A stretch of DNA of 64,000 nt from Peromyscus leucopus (taxonomy: Eukaryota; Chordata; Mammalia; Rodentia; Cricetidae): positions 76,305,164-76,369,163 of the forward strand of contig NC_051086.1 of assembly GCF_004664715.2 (NCBI RefSeq), read 5' to 3'. Below the pieces are notes generated by a model. That model was not told the DNA's origin. It saw nothing but the letters and a program-made list of their open reading frames with translations, and ran no database searches. Shown here in pieces: positions 23,640 through 36,412 of the stretch (position 1 is the first letter of the stretch; each line of letters begins with the position of its first letter). The translations under genes and the position numbers were made by a program.

Positions 23640-23830
23640 TTAATTACTTTTATGTCACTGTGACTGCTGTTCCTGCTGGAAACAACTGAAGAGGGAAGTA
23701 TTTATGTCCACTTTCAGTTTCAGAGATTTTTTTTCCATCTTGGTGAAGGGGCATGGTTGAGCAGCTCAGTTCATGGTGGTGAGAATACATAAAGAAGTTC
23801 TTTACATTATAGTTGACCAGAATACAGAAA
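23640..23830. mobile_element. Rodent interspersed repeat, diverged
   Basis: The order tatgtcactgtgactgctgt, gaagagggaagtatttatg and tttcagtttcagag resembles the start of a common rodent repeat (ctgtgac...aggaaagatttatt...ggtttcag). It is low identity and no family name is assigned. Confidence 0.35.
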
Positions 23831-24895
23831 GTGTACAATGGGAACCATTGACCAGATGTGATTGGAAAAGGCCAGTACCAGCTGTGCTCTACAGTCCAAG
23901 TTCCCACGGACTCACAAAGCTTTATTGCCAGTGGACATGTAAGACAGCGCTTTGGAAGAGGTAGGTTGCAGATGAGATTGAAACTGTAGTGTGTAGCCCC
24001 TGGGAAGCTGTTTAAAAGCTGGAGGTTTCTGTGGCATTAACAATCTAAGTGGCAAAGGATGAAATGAAACGTCAAGAAGATCAGTGTAGCTGGACCTGAC
24101 TTCTGTTGAAAAAAGAGACATCAATACAAAAGTAGTACAGGAAATGGAAGCCTGTGATGACTCCATTAAAAAAAAAAAAAAAAAAAAATAACATCAACCT
24201 CTTAACTCCCTCCCCAAAGACAGAACTGTTTCCAGAACTCATAGCAAAATTAATAATACCCCCGGAGGTCATTTAAAAGTATATAATTAGTTTGCTCTCT
24301 GTACTCAGCCTGTTTAAGTTTAACCTGCCTACACAAGAGCAACGTAATGTCTTGGATATCATGTGCAATTGGCTTTTATATTCAAACTAATCCATAGCTC
24401 TAATTTAAGCTATATACTATCCCGTGTTCCTGACCCAGAATAAAGTATCTGTGTATTTGTGTGTTTTGGTGATTACTTGCTGAAAGAATTTAACAAGTTA
24501 GATATTACCTAATACACCAAATACCCACCTGAATGCTGCAAGTTACCTGTGGATATAGCTTGATGGCATCAATTTGTAGTACTGTTTGCTCTTGTGAATG
24601 CTTCAGGGTCAGTTGTGGATCAGTAAAGTTTGTTCCCTTGTACAACTCTGTTAAAGACTTCTGTTAGGAATCCCTCATCTTTTCCCATCTCACATTTTCT
24701 GTGCTGTTCAATGAATACAGTGTAAACCAAAGCAAAGTCTGTATTTTCATTCCTTGATGCAACACAGACCCATTTTGGTGCCTCGGGGGTTATCTTTAAT
24801 GTGTTAACCATCATAGAAAACAAATTTAAGAATGTGGCATATTCTGAGACTTGTAGAGAAGCTGTGGGTGTGATAACTTTAAGAAATCAACACAT
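23831..24895. other. Unassigned sequence with an A tract
   Basis: No named repeat or gene. A 21-bp A run at 24168-24188 could be the tail of a retrocopied sequence read on the plus strand, but the preceding 350 bp shows no recognisable open reading frame or SINE body. Confidence 0.4.
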
Positions 24896-25125
24896 GGGTA
24901 TTGGAGAGATGGCCTAGCAGTTAAGAGTACTTTTTGTTATTTCAGATGACCCAATTTTCATAGCCAGAACCCACAAGGAAGCTCACAACTGTTTGTAACT
25001 CCAGTTCCTAGAGATTTTATACCCTCTTCTGGCTTCTGTGTACAACATACATGCACCTGTTACATGTACATACATTTAGACAAAACACTCATATACATTA
25101 AAAAAATTAAATAAAACATAAAAAA
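24896..25125 (+). mobile_element. B2 SINE
   Basis: The head ttggagagatggcctagcag and ttaagagtac form the tRNA-derived part. aagctcacaactgtttgtaa, taccctcttctggcttctgt and an A-rich tail with attaaataaaac complete a near full-length B2 with polyadenylation-like signals. Confidence 0.9.
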
Positions 25126-25404
25126 ATTTGAAGTCAAGCTACAAATATAGAAGTGCATTTACTTTTATGCAATATGTATAGAAAGAGTTCCTTAAATACC
25201 TTCTAAAGAAAACACAATTGTCACATGAGATAACTTCGTTGTAGCTTGCTTTATATGAGTGACAGTGGCCCAATGGGTTTTAAATACCACAGGTTTCACA
25301 TTGTTTCAGAATGGTCATAGAGCATCGATGAGTTTTCATGGAAGGAAATGCTAAAATATGTTAATATAGATAGAATAATTAAGGACTTGGTGCTTTTTTT
25401 GAAA

Positions 25405-25590
25405 GCATTTATTTATTTGTATATTTGTGGATGTGCTCCCATGCATGTTTGTCACCATGTGCATATGAAGGTCAGGGATTCACTGCCTGGGTTGGTTCCC
25501 AACTTCCTCCATATGGTTTCCAGGGATAAGACTCAGGTCTTCAGCCTTGACAGCAAGCTCCTTTATATGTAGAGCCATCTCACCAGCCTA
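25405..25590 (-). mobile_element. B3/B2-superfamily SINE, antisense
   Basis: The right end, tagagccatctcaccagcc, is the antisense head, preceded by ggtttccagggataagactc and aggtcttcagccttgacagc. The left edge is the degraded tail. Confidence 0.75.
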
Positions 25591-26024
25591 TGCTTAATAC
25601 TTTTATGATATTTTAAATAGGCAGATATGTAAAATGTATTTTATGGGATATAATCTAGGACAGGCTTAATAGTAAGCAAAAGAAGTGTTTTTATTTGTAT
25701 CTGATGTTAAACAGTTTCAGTGGGGCTTTGATAGACCACCAGCAACTATCCCTTTCTCATTTTGCCCAGGTTGAACTTTTACAATATACATTCAAAGATC
25801 TTATACCATTTATTGATTCATTCTCCTGACCATGAGAAGCAGTCTCAAGTCATATTACAAAATAAGCCTTTAAAAATTTTACTTACACAATATATTTCTA
25901 GTTACAGCCCCAGAGTTGTTATATGTGATCATCAAGAATTTCTGGCTAATGAACAACTCTCTTCTTTGTGCATCTTATCAATATCTTTTATAGAAAACAT
26001 TTAAATTATCCTATGTGTATATGT
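25591..26024. other. No recognised feature
   Basis: No repeat or coding signal that I can support between the B3 and the split MIR. Confidence 0.4.
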
Positions 26025-26450
26025 ATTATTTATTTGTTTTAAATATTAACTGTGTGGTTATTAGATATCAGGCACTTTTCCAAGGCTCTTATACATCATA
26101 ATAGATTTATGGATATAAAAAAAGACCTTGCTATGGGTCTTTTTTTTTTTTTTAAATTTGCACTGGTATTTTGCCTACATGTACATCTGTGTGATGGCTT
26201 CGGATCTTGGAGCTACAGACAGTAATTAGCTATCTTGTGTATGCTGGGAACTGAACCCTGGTCCTCTGGAAGAGCAATCAATGCTCTTAACTATCTATCT
26301 ATCTCTCCAGTCCCTGATTTATCTCTTGTAACATCTCTTCAAGGTAGCCACTTTGTTAGCTGCTATTCTACAGATGAGGCTCGGGTATTTCAAAGTTATT
26401 TACTTACCTAGAATCATGAGTGTCTATCTTGGAATCAGTTTCAACTACTT
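26025..26450 (-). mobile_element. MIR SINE split by a B2/B3 insertion
   Basis: The left part, ttagatatcaggcacttttc and ttatacatcataatag, is the antisense MIR 3' side. The right part, ctattctacagatgaggctc and tattt..., is the next MIR segment. The 26140-26318 SINE sits between them in the expected place, so the two parts read as one interrupted MIR. Confidence 0.6.
26140..26318 (-). mobile_element. B2/B3 SINE, antisense
   Basis: The elements gaactgaaccctggtcctc, tggaagagcaatcaatgctc and atctatctctccagtccc give the antisense head of a B2/B3 element. The T-rich 5' edge on the plus strand (26142-26154) is the poly(A) tail. Confidence 0.85.
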
Positions 26451-26943
26451 TGGCTCCACAATCCATGACATCAAACATGATACTGTCTCACCTTCTGCCC
26501 CCTGATGTTGTTGCAGTTCCATATAATAGCCAAAGATGACTGATGACACAGGAGATGGGCACATGATATGTGTGCTAGACACATTCTGATACTGTGCTGT
26601 TACCTTGAAGATTATCTTACTTTTCATCCCCTTCAGTTAAGAATAGCCACATGCATTTCTCTGATGAGTGTAATGCAGGTAGATGTGGAATATGTCATAT
26701 TTGGCATAAATATTTAAGAGCATTGCTCAACTCTACAGTCTTTGACTTTCTATGGTAAAATAAGAAGAGTATGCTGATTCGAAAGGCCATAAAATCAAAG
26801 TAGCTCAGAATACTGAGTTGCTACAAAGTTGACAATTTCCTTGGAAAGTTGCCCAGCATCATTCATATGAATCAGAAAGAAATATTTGTGATGTTAAGCC
26901 ACTGAAATTGTAGAGCGATTTCTTCGGGTGCCATAATACAAAT
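26451..26943. other. No recognised feature
   Basis: Non-coding, no assignable repeat. Confidence 0.4.
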
Positions 26944-27157
26944 CAATGATTCTCTACTAGAGGGAATTTTGTCTTCCAAAGGATATTTGGCTTTGCCTAA
27001 AGATAGTTTTGATTGTCACAGCAGGATAGGATGTCTTTGCTAGCATCTAGCGAATGAGGCCAGGGATGCTGCTAGGCATTTTACAATGCATAGTGGTCTC
27101 CACAATAAAGAATTACCTGACACAAAATGTCAGTAGTGCTGAGGCTCAAGAACCCTG
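26944..27157 (+). mobile_element. MER20 (hAT-Charlie) DNA transposon
   Basis: It runs from caatgattctctactaga to ctcaagaaccctg. In between come ggatatttggctttgcct, gttttgattgtcacagcagg, gaggccagggatgctgctag, gcattttacaatgcatag and aaagaattacctgacacaaa. This is the full consensus order of MER20, an ancient non-autonomous hAT element of placental mammals. The terminal inverted repeats are still recognisable. No transposase is expected. Confidence 0.9.
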
Positions 27158-28499
27158 GTGACCTAGCCCTTCTTTAAATACTTATTGAGTCACAGTGAGC
27201 ATAAGACCTGTGAAGTAGTTAAACAGAGATTGCCTATGCTGATCAGATCTTCTGCAGTCACCAGAGAGAAACTGCACTTTAAGGCATACATTCTGTATTT
27301 GTTTTCCAAGTGGCAACTGAATACAGCTTACCTGTGTAATTTCTACAGAACTTAACTTCATAAACAAACCATTTATCATCGTTACGCAAAGAAAAAAATA
27401 TTCTGCCTCTGTGCTTTCCATTCACGATCCTGTACGTTCACTTTTGAAAGAAGTGGCTCCTCTCAGACCTTACAAAGCTTTGCAGAAATACAAATTATCA
27501 GTCATCAGCATAAATGCAATAGGTTAAGTAGTGTTGCCAGCCATGGGGGATGTAGTTTTCTCCAGTGACTAGCTCTTGTCCATTGTAATTAGGCACGTGA
27601 ATTCCTGAGCTCGGAAAATAAAGTTTTAAGGAATAGTTCCACCTGGGGTTTGTTCTTACTTTTATTATTTCTGAAGAGGTTACATAATACCTCAGTCATG
27701 GAAAGCACCTGACACATTTCAAATGGAAAGAATTTAGTCGCTGACTTTGGGAACTACCCACAGGACATGTGCTTGACTTAGCAGCTACTGAATCACACTC
27801 AGAGTTGTGCTGTGAAACTGTGTTAGCATGGAAGAGTTAAAGGTCTAGGATTTTGATATTTCTGGAACAGAGCTTGACACATTTTCTACTCAGCCAGTGA
27901 ATAATTCACAATTTTGGGGATGAACCAACTCTGCAGGGATGATTCCATCATCCAGAATCCACCACAGAAAACTGGTAATGACTGTAGATATACTCCAAGA
28001 AAGTTTTCTTTTAAAAATTAGACAATAGGTTAAATGTAGCCTGGGTATAGCATTTTGCTAAGTTTAATTCAGTATGATTGTATCATCCTAGAAAGGACCA
28101 TCAGACTAAACTTTTTGCTTATTGCCAAATCAAAGCAGAAAATAAAGTGAAAAGAAAAAGAAAAAAAAATCCCCGTGGTGCTTTTGTGTCAAAGGTTATT
28201 CAAGAGAAGCTACTGAAGATCTTATCATGCACAAGAAATCCCCATGGCAAATAGTTACATGGCCTAAAATGTCAATAGTAACAAAATAAAAAATCCCCAG
28301 TACTTGCTATAAAGTGTGGCCAAGATCTGGAAGTATCAGCTCAAAGTAAGATAGAACTGGAGAATCTCAAGATTGCTCACCGACCTTCTGAATCATATCT
28401 TCACTTTTAAAAGACCCAATGGACAATGTGCAGAGAGTGACAGACTTTGGAGCAATCAGCCCCAAATGAAATATATTTATCAAAACCCCTATCCAAGGT
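27158..28499. other. No recognised feature
   Basis: About 1.3 kb without an identifiable repeat or gene. An A/G-rich patch lies at 28139-28170. Confidence 0.45.
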
Positions 28500-28990
28500 T
28501 CAGAGAACTATGTGGAGGGTGGGGATGGGTGGGTGTAGAAAAATTGCAAGAGCCCGAGGTAGTGAATGAATCCAAGGAAAGAGTGTCTTCCAGACATATT
28601 GTGACAGATATGCATACAAACACACAGAGACTCTGGTAGCATGGACATACTGCACAGTCTCAAACCAGATAAACTCCTAACACAGAGAATGGAATGTAAA
28701 TACAAAGTCTCACCCATCATCAAGAATCCACTTGTAATTGATACATGCTGGAAAGAGAACACCCATTGTCTCCAATGAGGTATTATTAGGTATATTTATC
28801 ATTGCCAGAAGTAGTTGACCAATACAAAACACATTCCATATTTTTGTCTCTTTTTTGTTTTAGTATTTTTTTCCTTACTATGTTTTTGAGAGAAGGAGAC
28901 AGAGATAGAGAGATCATGAAGTTTGATGTGTAGTGGGAAGGTTTTGGGGGGAGTAGGGTGAAGGGAAAGAAGATGACCAAAATATTTCAT
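28500..28990 (+). mobile_element. Lx/L1 3' UTR, sense
   Basis: The order gagtgtcttccagacatatt, cacacagagactctggtag, caagaatccacttgtaat and the T-rich then G-rich tail (ttttggggggagtaggg) is that of a rodent L1 3' UTR. Confidence 0.7.
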
Positions 28991-29034
28991 ACAAATTTTT
29001 TGAGTCATACTGTTCTTAAATATATAACTAATAT

Positions 29035-29165
29035 GAGCTTTTAGAATGTAGCACTATTTGGAAAATGTGCATCTGAGCAATTGAAAACTTTGCTTGCTAT
29101 CACCCAAATAATAAAGATTCAAGTCAGAACTGAACCTCAGCTTTCTGACTGCAAAATGTACAGTT
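29035..29165 (-). mobile_element. Possible MIR, antisense
   Basis: tgctatcacccaaataata followed by gaactgaacctcagctttc resembles the antisense MIR core (accaaggtcacacagcta...tgaacccaggtctgactc). It is diverged and uncertain. Confidence 0.35.
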
Positions 29166-29414
29166 TATCTGCTCTGTCTCACAATCTCCTTGATCCAAAT
29201 GTCAAAAAGGCTTTAAAACATTTCAGTTTATTCACAGTTTTATGCATTTGTGTATTTAACAAACACCAGTAAGCAACCACTACAATTTCCATTTACATAG
29301 TCCAGTAAAGAAATAAGACAAACCTTACTTCTCATGGGCACAACACCCTCTGAACCCTTCAGAAACCCGTTATCCTTGTGTAACGAAGATCTGTGTAAGT
29401 ACCAAAGAGTAACA

Positions 29415-29560
29415 AGAAGTTAGAGTCAGATAGATGTTCATTCACATCCCAATTCCATGACTAATAACTAATTGGTTTAAATTCTCAGAGTTGGTGTGGT
29501 CTGTACAATGCGGTAATTATAAAGACCTAATTAGATACCACTTTGCAGATGTCACTATGT
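29415..29560 (+). mobile_element. MIR SINE, sense
   Basis: tagagtcagatagatgttca, atcccaattccatgacta and aattctcagagttgg follow the sense MIR order (agtcagacctgggttcaaatcc, ctctgccacttacta, ctcagtttcc). Confidence 0.55.
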
Positions 29561-30199
29561 GGTCTTAACATTCTGCTTAAAGAGGAGTACGGTAATCATT
29601 CTTATATCAAAGGGATAACTTTTTCATGTGAGGTGGGTCTCTTTGAGGTAACTATCAATTTTGCAATAGAACTTGGGACATAGGAGTGTAGTCTATAATG
29701 TCCTAAGCTATGGTATAAGAAATGGGATGTACTGGGGAACTTCACAAAGCCAGCACCTGGTGGATCTTGCAGTAGATGAAGTTCCAATAGAAGCGGAAAA
29801 CTTTTGCCTCTTTGCTTCTTTTTTTGAACAGGAATAAAAGTAATTTGTCAAGGTAGAAAAATCCTTGACAGTCACACATCAGTTCTTTATGGCTAGATGC
29901 TAAGTTTCCAAACTGGTCCAGTAAAGCCAGCCTTCAAGAGGCCTTTGGACTTACAGAAGATCATTGCTCTTCTTTCAGAGAAATTTGTGGATTTTACAAG
30001 AAGATGAACTGAGGAATATTTCCTATAGCCAGCAGGTGAGAATCTTCAGGTCCCTGATACCTCATTGTTCAGGAGGCCTCATCAGTTACCAAATGCAATT
30101 GTGCTATTTGATGGTCTCCTAATTTCCTATCTCATGAGTGTAACATCAGAGTTCACATTATTAGACAACATAATTTTCAAAAACGCAGCAATGTCAAAT
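29561..30199. other. No recognised feature
   Basis: About 640 bp with no repeat or coding signal that I can assign. Confidence 0.4.
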
Positions 30200-30412
30200 A
30201 TATTCATAAGTGTACTTGTTTATTTTTATGTGTATCTGTATATATGTGTGTCCACATGTGTGTGATATCCTCATAGGTCATAAGGGGCCATCCAATCTCT
30301 GGGAGCTGGAGTTATAGGCAATGGTGATCCATCTGACATTGGTGCTGGCAATCAGACTATGGTACTCTGAAAGAGTCACAAGCAATATTAATCACTGAGG
30401 CATCTTTCTAGG
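30200..30412 (-). mobile_element. B3-type SINE, antisense
   Basis: The middle has gggagctggagttataggc. The right end, cactgaggcatctttctagg, is the antisense head. The left edge is a TG-rich degraded tail. It directly abuts an L1 3' UTR. Confidence 0.65.
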
Positions 30413-30424
30413 ACCTAACAATTA

Positions 30425-30955
30425 TTCCTGTCACTGTTAGACAGCCCTTTAGTATTCCCCCAACTAAAGGGTTGGGAATCATCATAGAAGAGGATGGAAA
30501 GAGTGTAAAAACCAGAGGCAGTGGATAACTACAAGGAATGATATCTTTTGCACACCGCAGGGAAGCTGCAAATATGAACTCACAGCAGCAGTGACAGCAT
30601 GTGCAAGACTGTGATGCAAGCCACACTGAGCTGAAATACCAGCATGGAACAGAGTGTTAGGTGCAAAGTTCTAACCCTAGCTGGGAATCCATTGGAAATT
30701 GTTAGCAGCTGGAAGAAGAAGGGCCAGTTTTCTCTAAGACAGTAGTCCTCAATAAGTCAGCTGTGCTGGAGTGGGAGGCCACACATCCAGGAATACTTAG
30801 GCAGCACAAATTGGCCTTGTGGAGAAAAAAAATTCACACAGTTGGGTAGGAAGGGAAGCAGGGATAAGTCTTAGAAAAGTTGGGGAGGGGCAGTGTATAT
30901 TATCAAAGCATGCATGAAATTGTCGAATAACTAATAATAAAATACAAATTAGATA
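30425..30955 (+). mobile_element. Lx/L1 3' UTR, sense
   Basis: The ordered landmarks are gaaagagtgtaaaaaccaga, ggcagtggataactacaagg, atgaactcacagcagcagtg, ccctagctgggaatccattg, aggcagcacaaattggcct, gttgggtaggaaggg and attgtcgaataactaataat. They reproduce the Lx 3' UTR nearly end to end, and the 3' end is intact. Confidence 0.85.
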
Positions 30956-31949
30956 TGGGGTAGCAGTATTAGAGGCTTCAGGATATAATTAATAGGAGTT
31001 TCAGGTGCAGAGGTAGAGCATACAGAACACTGATATAGAGACGCTGAAGACCTAATATATGCACAATAATTCTGTAAAACAAATATTTGTTTAAGCCCAT
31101 AACACTCTTATTTTACTAAGGATTTTAAACCAGCATTCTGCAAAATTTTGATAGCATCTACAAATAACTAATGTAGCTGAATCACTAAAACATGGCACAA
31201 CTACATGTTACCTGTTCATTTGTAAGTTAATTTGTATTTCTAACTTAAAATTAAATGACTTCTCCCACTTGATTTTTACTTTAGTTAAATTCTCATAGCA
31301 TCTACATAGAAAGGGGCTCAGTTACCTCAAATGGTTAGATTATGTCTTTCATGAAGAAATAACCATACAGAAGTAATATGGAAGAAACACACCACAGAGT
31401 AGTGCTGAATTCTATCATAACTTGTCTTGGCTATTAATATCTTTGTTCTTGTCCAGAGTTCACTGAACTGAGTTGTTCTTAGGTTATTATAGCTCCTGAA
31501 GCCTGGCATACACGTTCCCTGATACTCTAACTCTCCGATAAATGAAAGCATTTTGTTGGTCTAAAACTACTGTTGTTTTACTAGTGTTGGAAATGGCTTA
31601 TCCTTGGATCATGCTTATCTTCTTCTGTAGATTATCCATGAATAGCGCACAGCCCATTCTAGATAACCAAACACACGTGTATAATGTATACAGATAAATG
31701 CACACATATATACATATATGCACACAGAGATAGACACATTGTCTTGGACAGGAAGATTGCCTCCACTGTTACACACTCTACCCCATTTCCTTCCTTGTAC
31801 TTTATGATGCCTAGAACTGGTCTTAGGCTTTCCTCTTCAGTCTTGAGCCTTCCTTTTCCCTGGTTTGATGATAGAACATAAGTAAATTACAAAGAAAGCA
31901 GTCCAGAAAACTTGAATACCCTGTGAGTCATTAAGAAAAAGGTAAATGG
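30956..31949. other. No recognised feature
   Basis: About 1 kb, AT-rich, unassigned. A short TA/CA-rich patch lies at 31700-31730. Confidence 0.45.
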
Positions 31950-32470
31950 ATCATGGATAGCCCATCATCAATGGATGCATCTTCAACAACTCTTGCAATA
32001 GGGATTATAGAACAACAGGGAAGAGGTGGGTGCAAGATTATAAGACCCAGAGGACCAGAAAGTCTGCTGAGAAATTGTGGCTACCACAAATGGCTAACTA
32101 AAGAAGACCTGAACAACAACCATATCAATAGATACGCTAACAGAAAGGAGAAAATCTCATGGAGTCCCACTCCTAGACAAAGAACTACAAGCACCTAATG
32201 GCTGTTGAGAAAGGGATAATTTGTCTCTCCCAGTGATGAGCCCCTTAATTAGTTATCCAAAACAAAGCGGTCAGCTGTGAAATCATATACATTACCAAAC
32301 AGATTCAGCACAAGTGCACATTCGCACACACACACACCACAAAACAATAATACTAAAAAAAATAAGTCATCAATTTGAGATGGAGATGGGGAAAACTTGG
32401 TAGGGGTTGGAGATAGGAAAGGTGGGATATGCTATAATTATATTTTAGTTTAAAATTCATTAAGTTCATT
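31950..32470 (+). mobile_element. Lx/L1 3' UTR, sense
   Basis: The landmarks ccccttaattagttatccaa, gcggtcagctgtgaaatcat, gagatggggaaaacttggta and ctataattatattttagttt follow the Lx 3' UTR order down to its 3' end. Confidence 0.8.
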
Positions 32471-32660
32471 AAAAATGAACTAAGCATTACCTTTGCATTC
32501 ATCTAGTTTTCTTTCTTTCTTCATTTTGTTTTGTTTTTACTTTGTGTCATAGAAGAGACAAGACAACCCCTATGTCTCTTCATTGGTCCAGTATTTCCAT
32601 ATAAGATTTGAACCAATGAACACCACTCACTGAGTATAGTTAAGTAGATGATAATTCACA

Positions 32661-32662
<2 letters not shown>

Positions 32663-32712
<50 letters not shown>
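32663..32712 (+). repeat. (GA)n microsatellite
   Basis: About 25 uninterrupted AG dinucleotides, followed by aagtgagagtc. Confidence 0.95.
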
Positions 32713-32714
<2 letters not shown>

Positions 32715-34193
32715 GAGAGTCATTTATAAAGGACACTACCTTGTCATTAAAGCTACTGACCATTGTCTGGACTACAAAACTGGCAAAGGGAAAATACCAT
32801 TTGGAGACAGATCATTTTGAACAGACATGGACATGTTGATGAATACACCATGCAGAGACATTGCCACCCTGATGAATGATGCTGTCTGGGTGGAATTCGA
32901 TGGCATACACTGAAGGGCAGCAACTGGGCAGAGAAAGGGATGTGTGTTTCTTGGATGGATCTATGTGTTAACTCACAAGTTCTGCTTCATTTTCCCCTCA
33001 TCTTTTGGCTGTAAGTTCTCAACATTAAGTGAAGCACCAGTGAAGTCACCTATATATCAGCGTTTAAAACCCAGGCTTAAGTTGAATCCCATTAAAACCA
33101 GAGAATCCCTGGCAAATCACAAAGGCTTCTTCTAAATAGCAGCAGGTCTGGAGCAGAGATTGAATTGGAATATGACAAATGGATGAGAAATGAGAATATA
33201 GAAATAGCCTGGGTTTCCACAGAAGGAAGCAGTCATGAAAGAAAGAGATAAATTTAAATTGAAGAAAAATATTTTTGTGAGAAAAAATATTATTTCAATT
33301 GTACACTCCAGCTTTGAATAATTTTTTTCAGTCTTGACAATTAAATAGTATACCAATCATATTGAAAAGGTTTGCTTAATATTTTCAGTCTTTAGCCTAT
33401 GAAATTTAAGGCAAAAACATTTAATGTTCTTCAGAGACTGGGCATTTTCATTCAAAATTTAATGGTAAATTGTTTATTTATATAAACATATATATATTAT
33501 ATCAAGATGATGGAATATTCAATAGATGAGAAACCTAGTATAGTTCTCTCAGACCCTTAAACACCTAAAATTATATATTAGAAGGAAGGCAATGTGCAGC
33601 TGATGCCATGCACTTAGCTTTTCTGATTCTGATGGATTTAGAGGCCTGAATACAGGCAATAGTGCAACTCATCTCTTTTCAGTCAGTTTGCATTATCCCA
33701 CTCAGGGTCCTTGGCAAAATAAAGTGCCCTTTTTATGTGGATTTAAATGTGCACTTAGGATAGAAAAGTGCATGTGTGTTCTGTGGAAACAAACAGCATC
33801 CTGCCGTTAAATACTGTTCTTTGTTACTGTAGTCTCTACGTAAGTACAAACATTCATTTTTGTTTTAAAAATGTCCCTCTCTGAATGGCTCTTTTACCTG
33901 CAGTGAAGACATAATAATGAGTGACAGTAAACAGATTTCTCCACAAAATGTTCTTACTCAAAAACAGTAAGGTATAGATGTACTTCTTTTGCCAAACTGT
34001 TTTACATGGCTTGTGATTTTATTCCAACTCTGTGAACTTCACAGAAATATGTGGCTCTGTGAAGAGAAAATATTCTGATTTCACTCTTGGGAGAATTTTA
34101 TCAAATATTTATAAACACAAAATAGGTCTGCTCTATATGCATGTTATTAATACACATGCAGAGCTATTTCTCTGCTATATGCACATATCGTGA

Positions 34194-34238
<45 letters not shown>

Positions 34239-36412
34239 TACTCCTGTTTTACATGCACACATCACTGAAATATACGTTGTCATTCCTGCTCTACATGCAC
34301 TTAGTGTTAATATACAAACACACACATCTATGGTCCCCACACTTCCTGCTCTAGATAAGCAATTTCATGTTAAAGCAATTTCACAGGAACTGTCCCAGAA
34401 GATATGTTTACTGCGGTAAGTGCATCTTTCATACCCTCTGTCTTGGAAATGAGAACTAGACCCTCCTTTAATAGCTGTAGGCATCTCAGAAAACAACATA
34501 AAATAAAATTAGTGTGCTGTGCCTGTCAATTATTTTCCAATTATTTGCTTAGACTTGGTTACCTAGTTAAAAACTAATTAATGAAGATACAAGGCCTTCC
34601 AGGTTCCTGCTTATCTGAAATCGAATAAGTTCAACAGTAGATAAAAATTAATGGCTGAAAGCTTGAGAAAACAGTGTTTAGAAAAATAATGACTTCAAAA
34701 ATATTTTCCCTTAGCAGTCTTGTAGTCATAGTTGAACACAGAATGCTGCAAATTTAAATACTTGATGCATGTGTAATGTCACTTTTCACATAGGAGCTGA
34801 TGATTTCAATGCTAGATTCATTTATTATCATGAAAAGAAGATATAAATGAAAATATTAGCAAACTTCCAAAGTTGGTAAAGGCACTGCTATATCAAATAA
34901 AGAAATTGTAATTTTAATTATTTTTATTTCTAATAGAAATGTCTCTACTTGGAAGAACCTATTCATTTCTTCATTTCAGTCTATGGTGCAAATTCCCATT
35001 GGGTACCTACTAGTTTTTTTATTTCTTTAGTAGTTTAAAGGGTTTAGTGATTTATAGCTCGTTCCCAGAATCTCTTAGAGAAAGAGGTCTAAGATTGGGA
35101 CAAATCTATTACTCTCTATATTTTTTCTCTTGCATTAGTTTCCTTTTTGTTATTTCAAGTATTAAAAGGAGGTACATAGGCAGTGAAATTGCCATAGTTA
35201 ATGCTTTCTAGAAATACTGAACGTTGAATGTGAAATGGGATAGGAAACTTATTAAGCAACTGCTAAAATCTGTGAAGCTCTAGCAGATATATTTTGTGAA
35301 AGTAGTATAAAATAATATTAACAATTTTTCTTGTGAACATTCAGAAAGCAGAAGTTACATTTGTTCTAACTATATCATCTTTGTTGCTTATCTAGAGTTG
35401 TTTCATGCAAAATAATCAAGAGGTGAATAGATTACCCATTTGTGTTAGATTAAATTGAAATTCCTCTGTTTTTTGCATCATCTTTCTGGCACCCATGTTA
35501 CAATGCATATGGCTTTCTTCTGCCCTGTGTATTTTTGCCATGATCTCAAACGCCAAGAGTTTCTTATCTTATCCTAAATATGTGAATACACAACCAAAAC
35601 AACCTCCATGTGGGAGATTAGTTTTTATACACTCAATTTTCTTACCAAAAATTTTTGTAACCAAATTTAGAATATCCTATTTACATCAACTTTCCTATTA
35701 TTTTTATGCTTATATAAGCTCCCTTATATAATATACCATGTTACTCATAGTCTATTAATATTTAAATAAAAAGAAAAATAATTCTAACTACGGAGTTGGA
35801 GAGGTAGCAGGATATGCTTCAATTTTTCAGTTCAATAGAAGAATTCTTCAGAAAAGGTTTTAAAAGGAGATGTAAAGCAGGTAGAGACTTTCTTAGCTTC
35901 TTACTTGCTGGCCCAGTTTCTTTGCACCTGGGAACTCCTGGGACTCTTTGTTTTGATGATTGGAGAATTGAGTTTTACAAATTTAGTGCTAGCTGCAAAA
36001 GGTAGCTGTAATTTGAGCTGAAGCTGAACTGTAGGTTTTGAGTTGAGGCATGCTTCTGGAATTATTTTTTTTTCTCATCAAAGTAGAATCACTGAGGATT
36101 TCAGTTAAACAAAACCAAACTTTCCCTTTCTTGGGAAACAAATGATGTGAGAAAGGGGCAAATAACAATAAAACGTCTTAATGTGAACTTGGTGATGCTT
36201 TGTTGCAGAGAGGGAAGGGGAAGATAGGATCTGACCTCAGAACAAAAGAAGAAATAGGAAAATGAAGAGCATGGAAGACTTAGAAAGGCTGGGAACTGTA
36301 AATCTAATAGAAAAAAATATGAAAAGAATAGAAAGCCAATCTCAGGAACCTGGTAGATGAGCTCAATGAAATAACAGAACATGAATCAATGGCTACCAGT
36401 TTAATCAAGGTC
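32713..36412. other. Repeat-poor stretch with one microsatellite
   Basis: About 3.7 kb in which I recognise only the (CA)n tract at 34196. No exon-like reading frame. The stretch is AT-rich throughout. Confidence 0.45.
34196..34234 (+). repeat. (CA)n microsatellite
   Basis: About 19 CA dinucleotides, ending at gagttactcctg. Confidence 0.95.

Noticed and set aside
24168..24188. Poly(A) tail of a processed pseudogene
   Set aside because: The preceding sequence has no recognisable coding or SINE body, and no flanking duplication was found.
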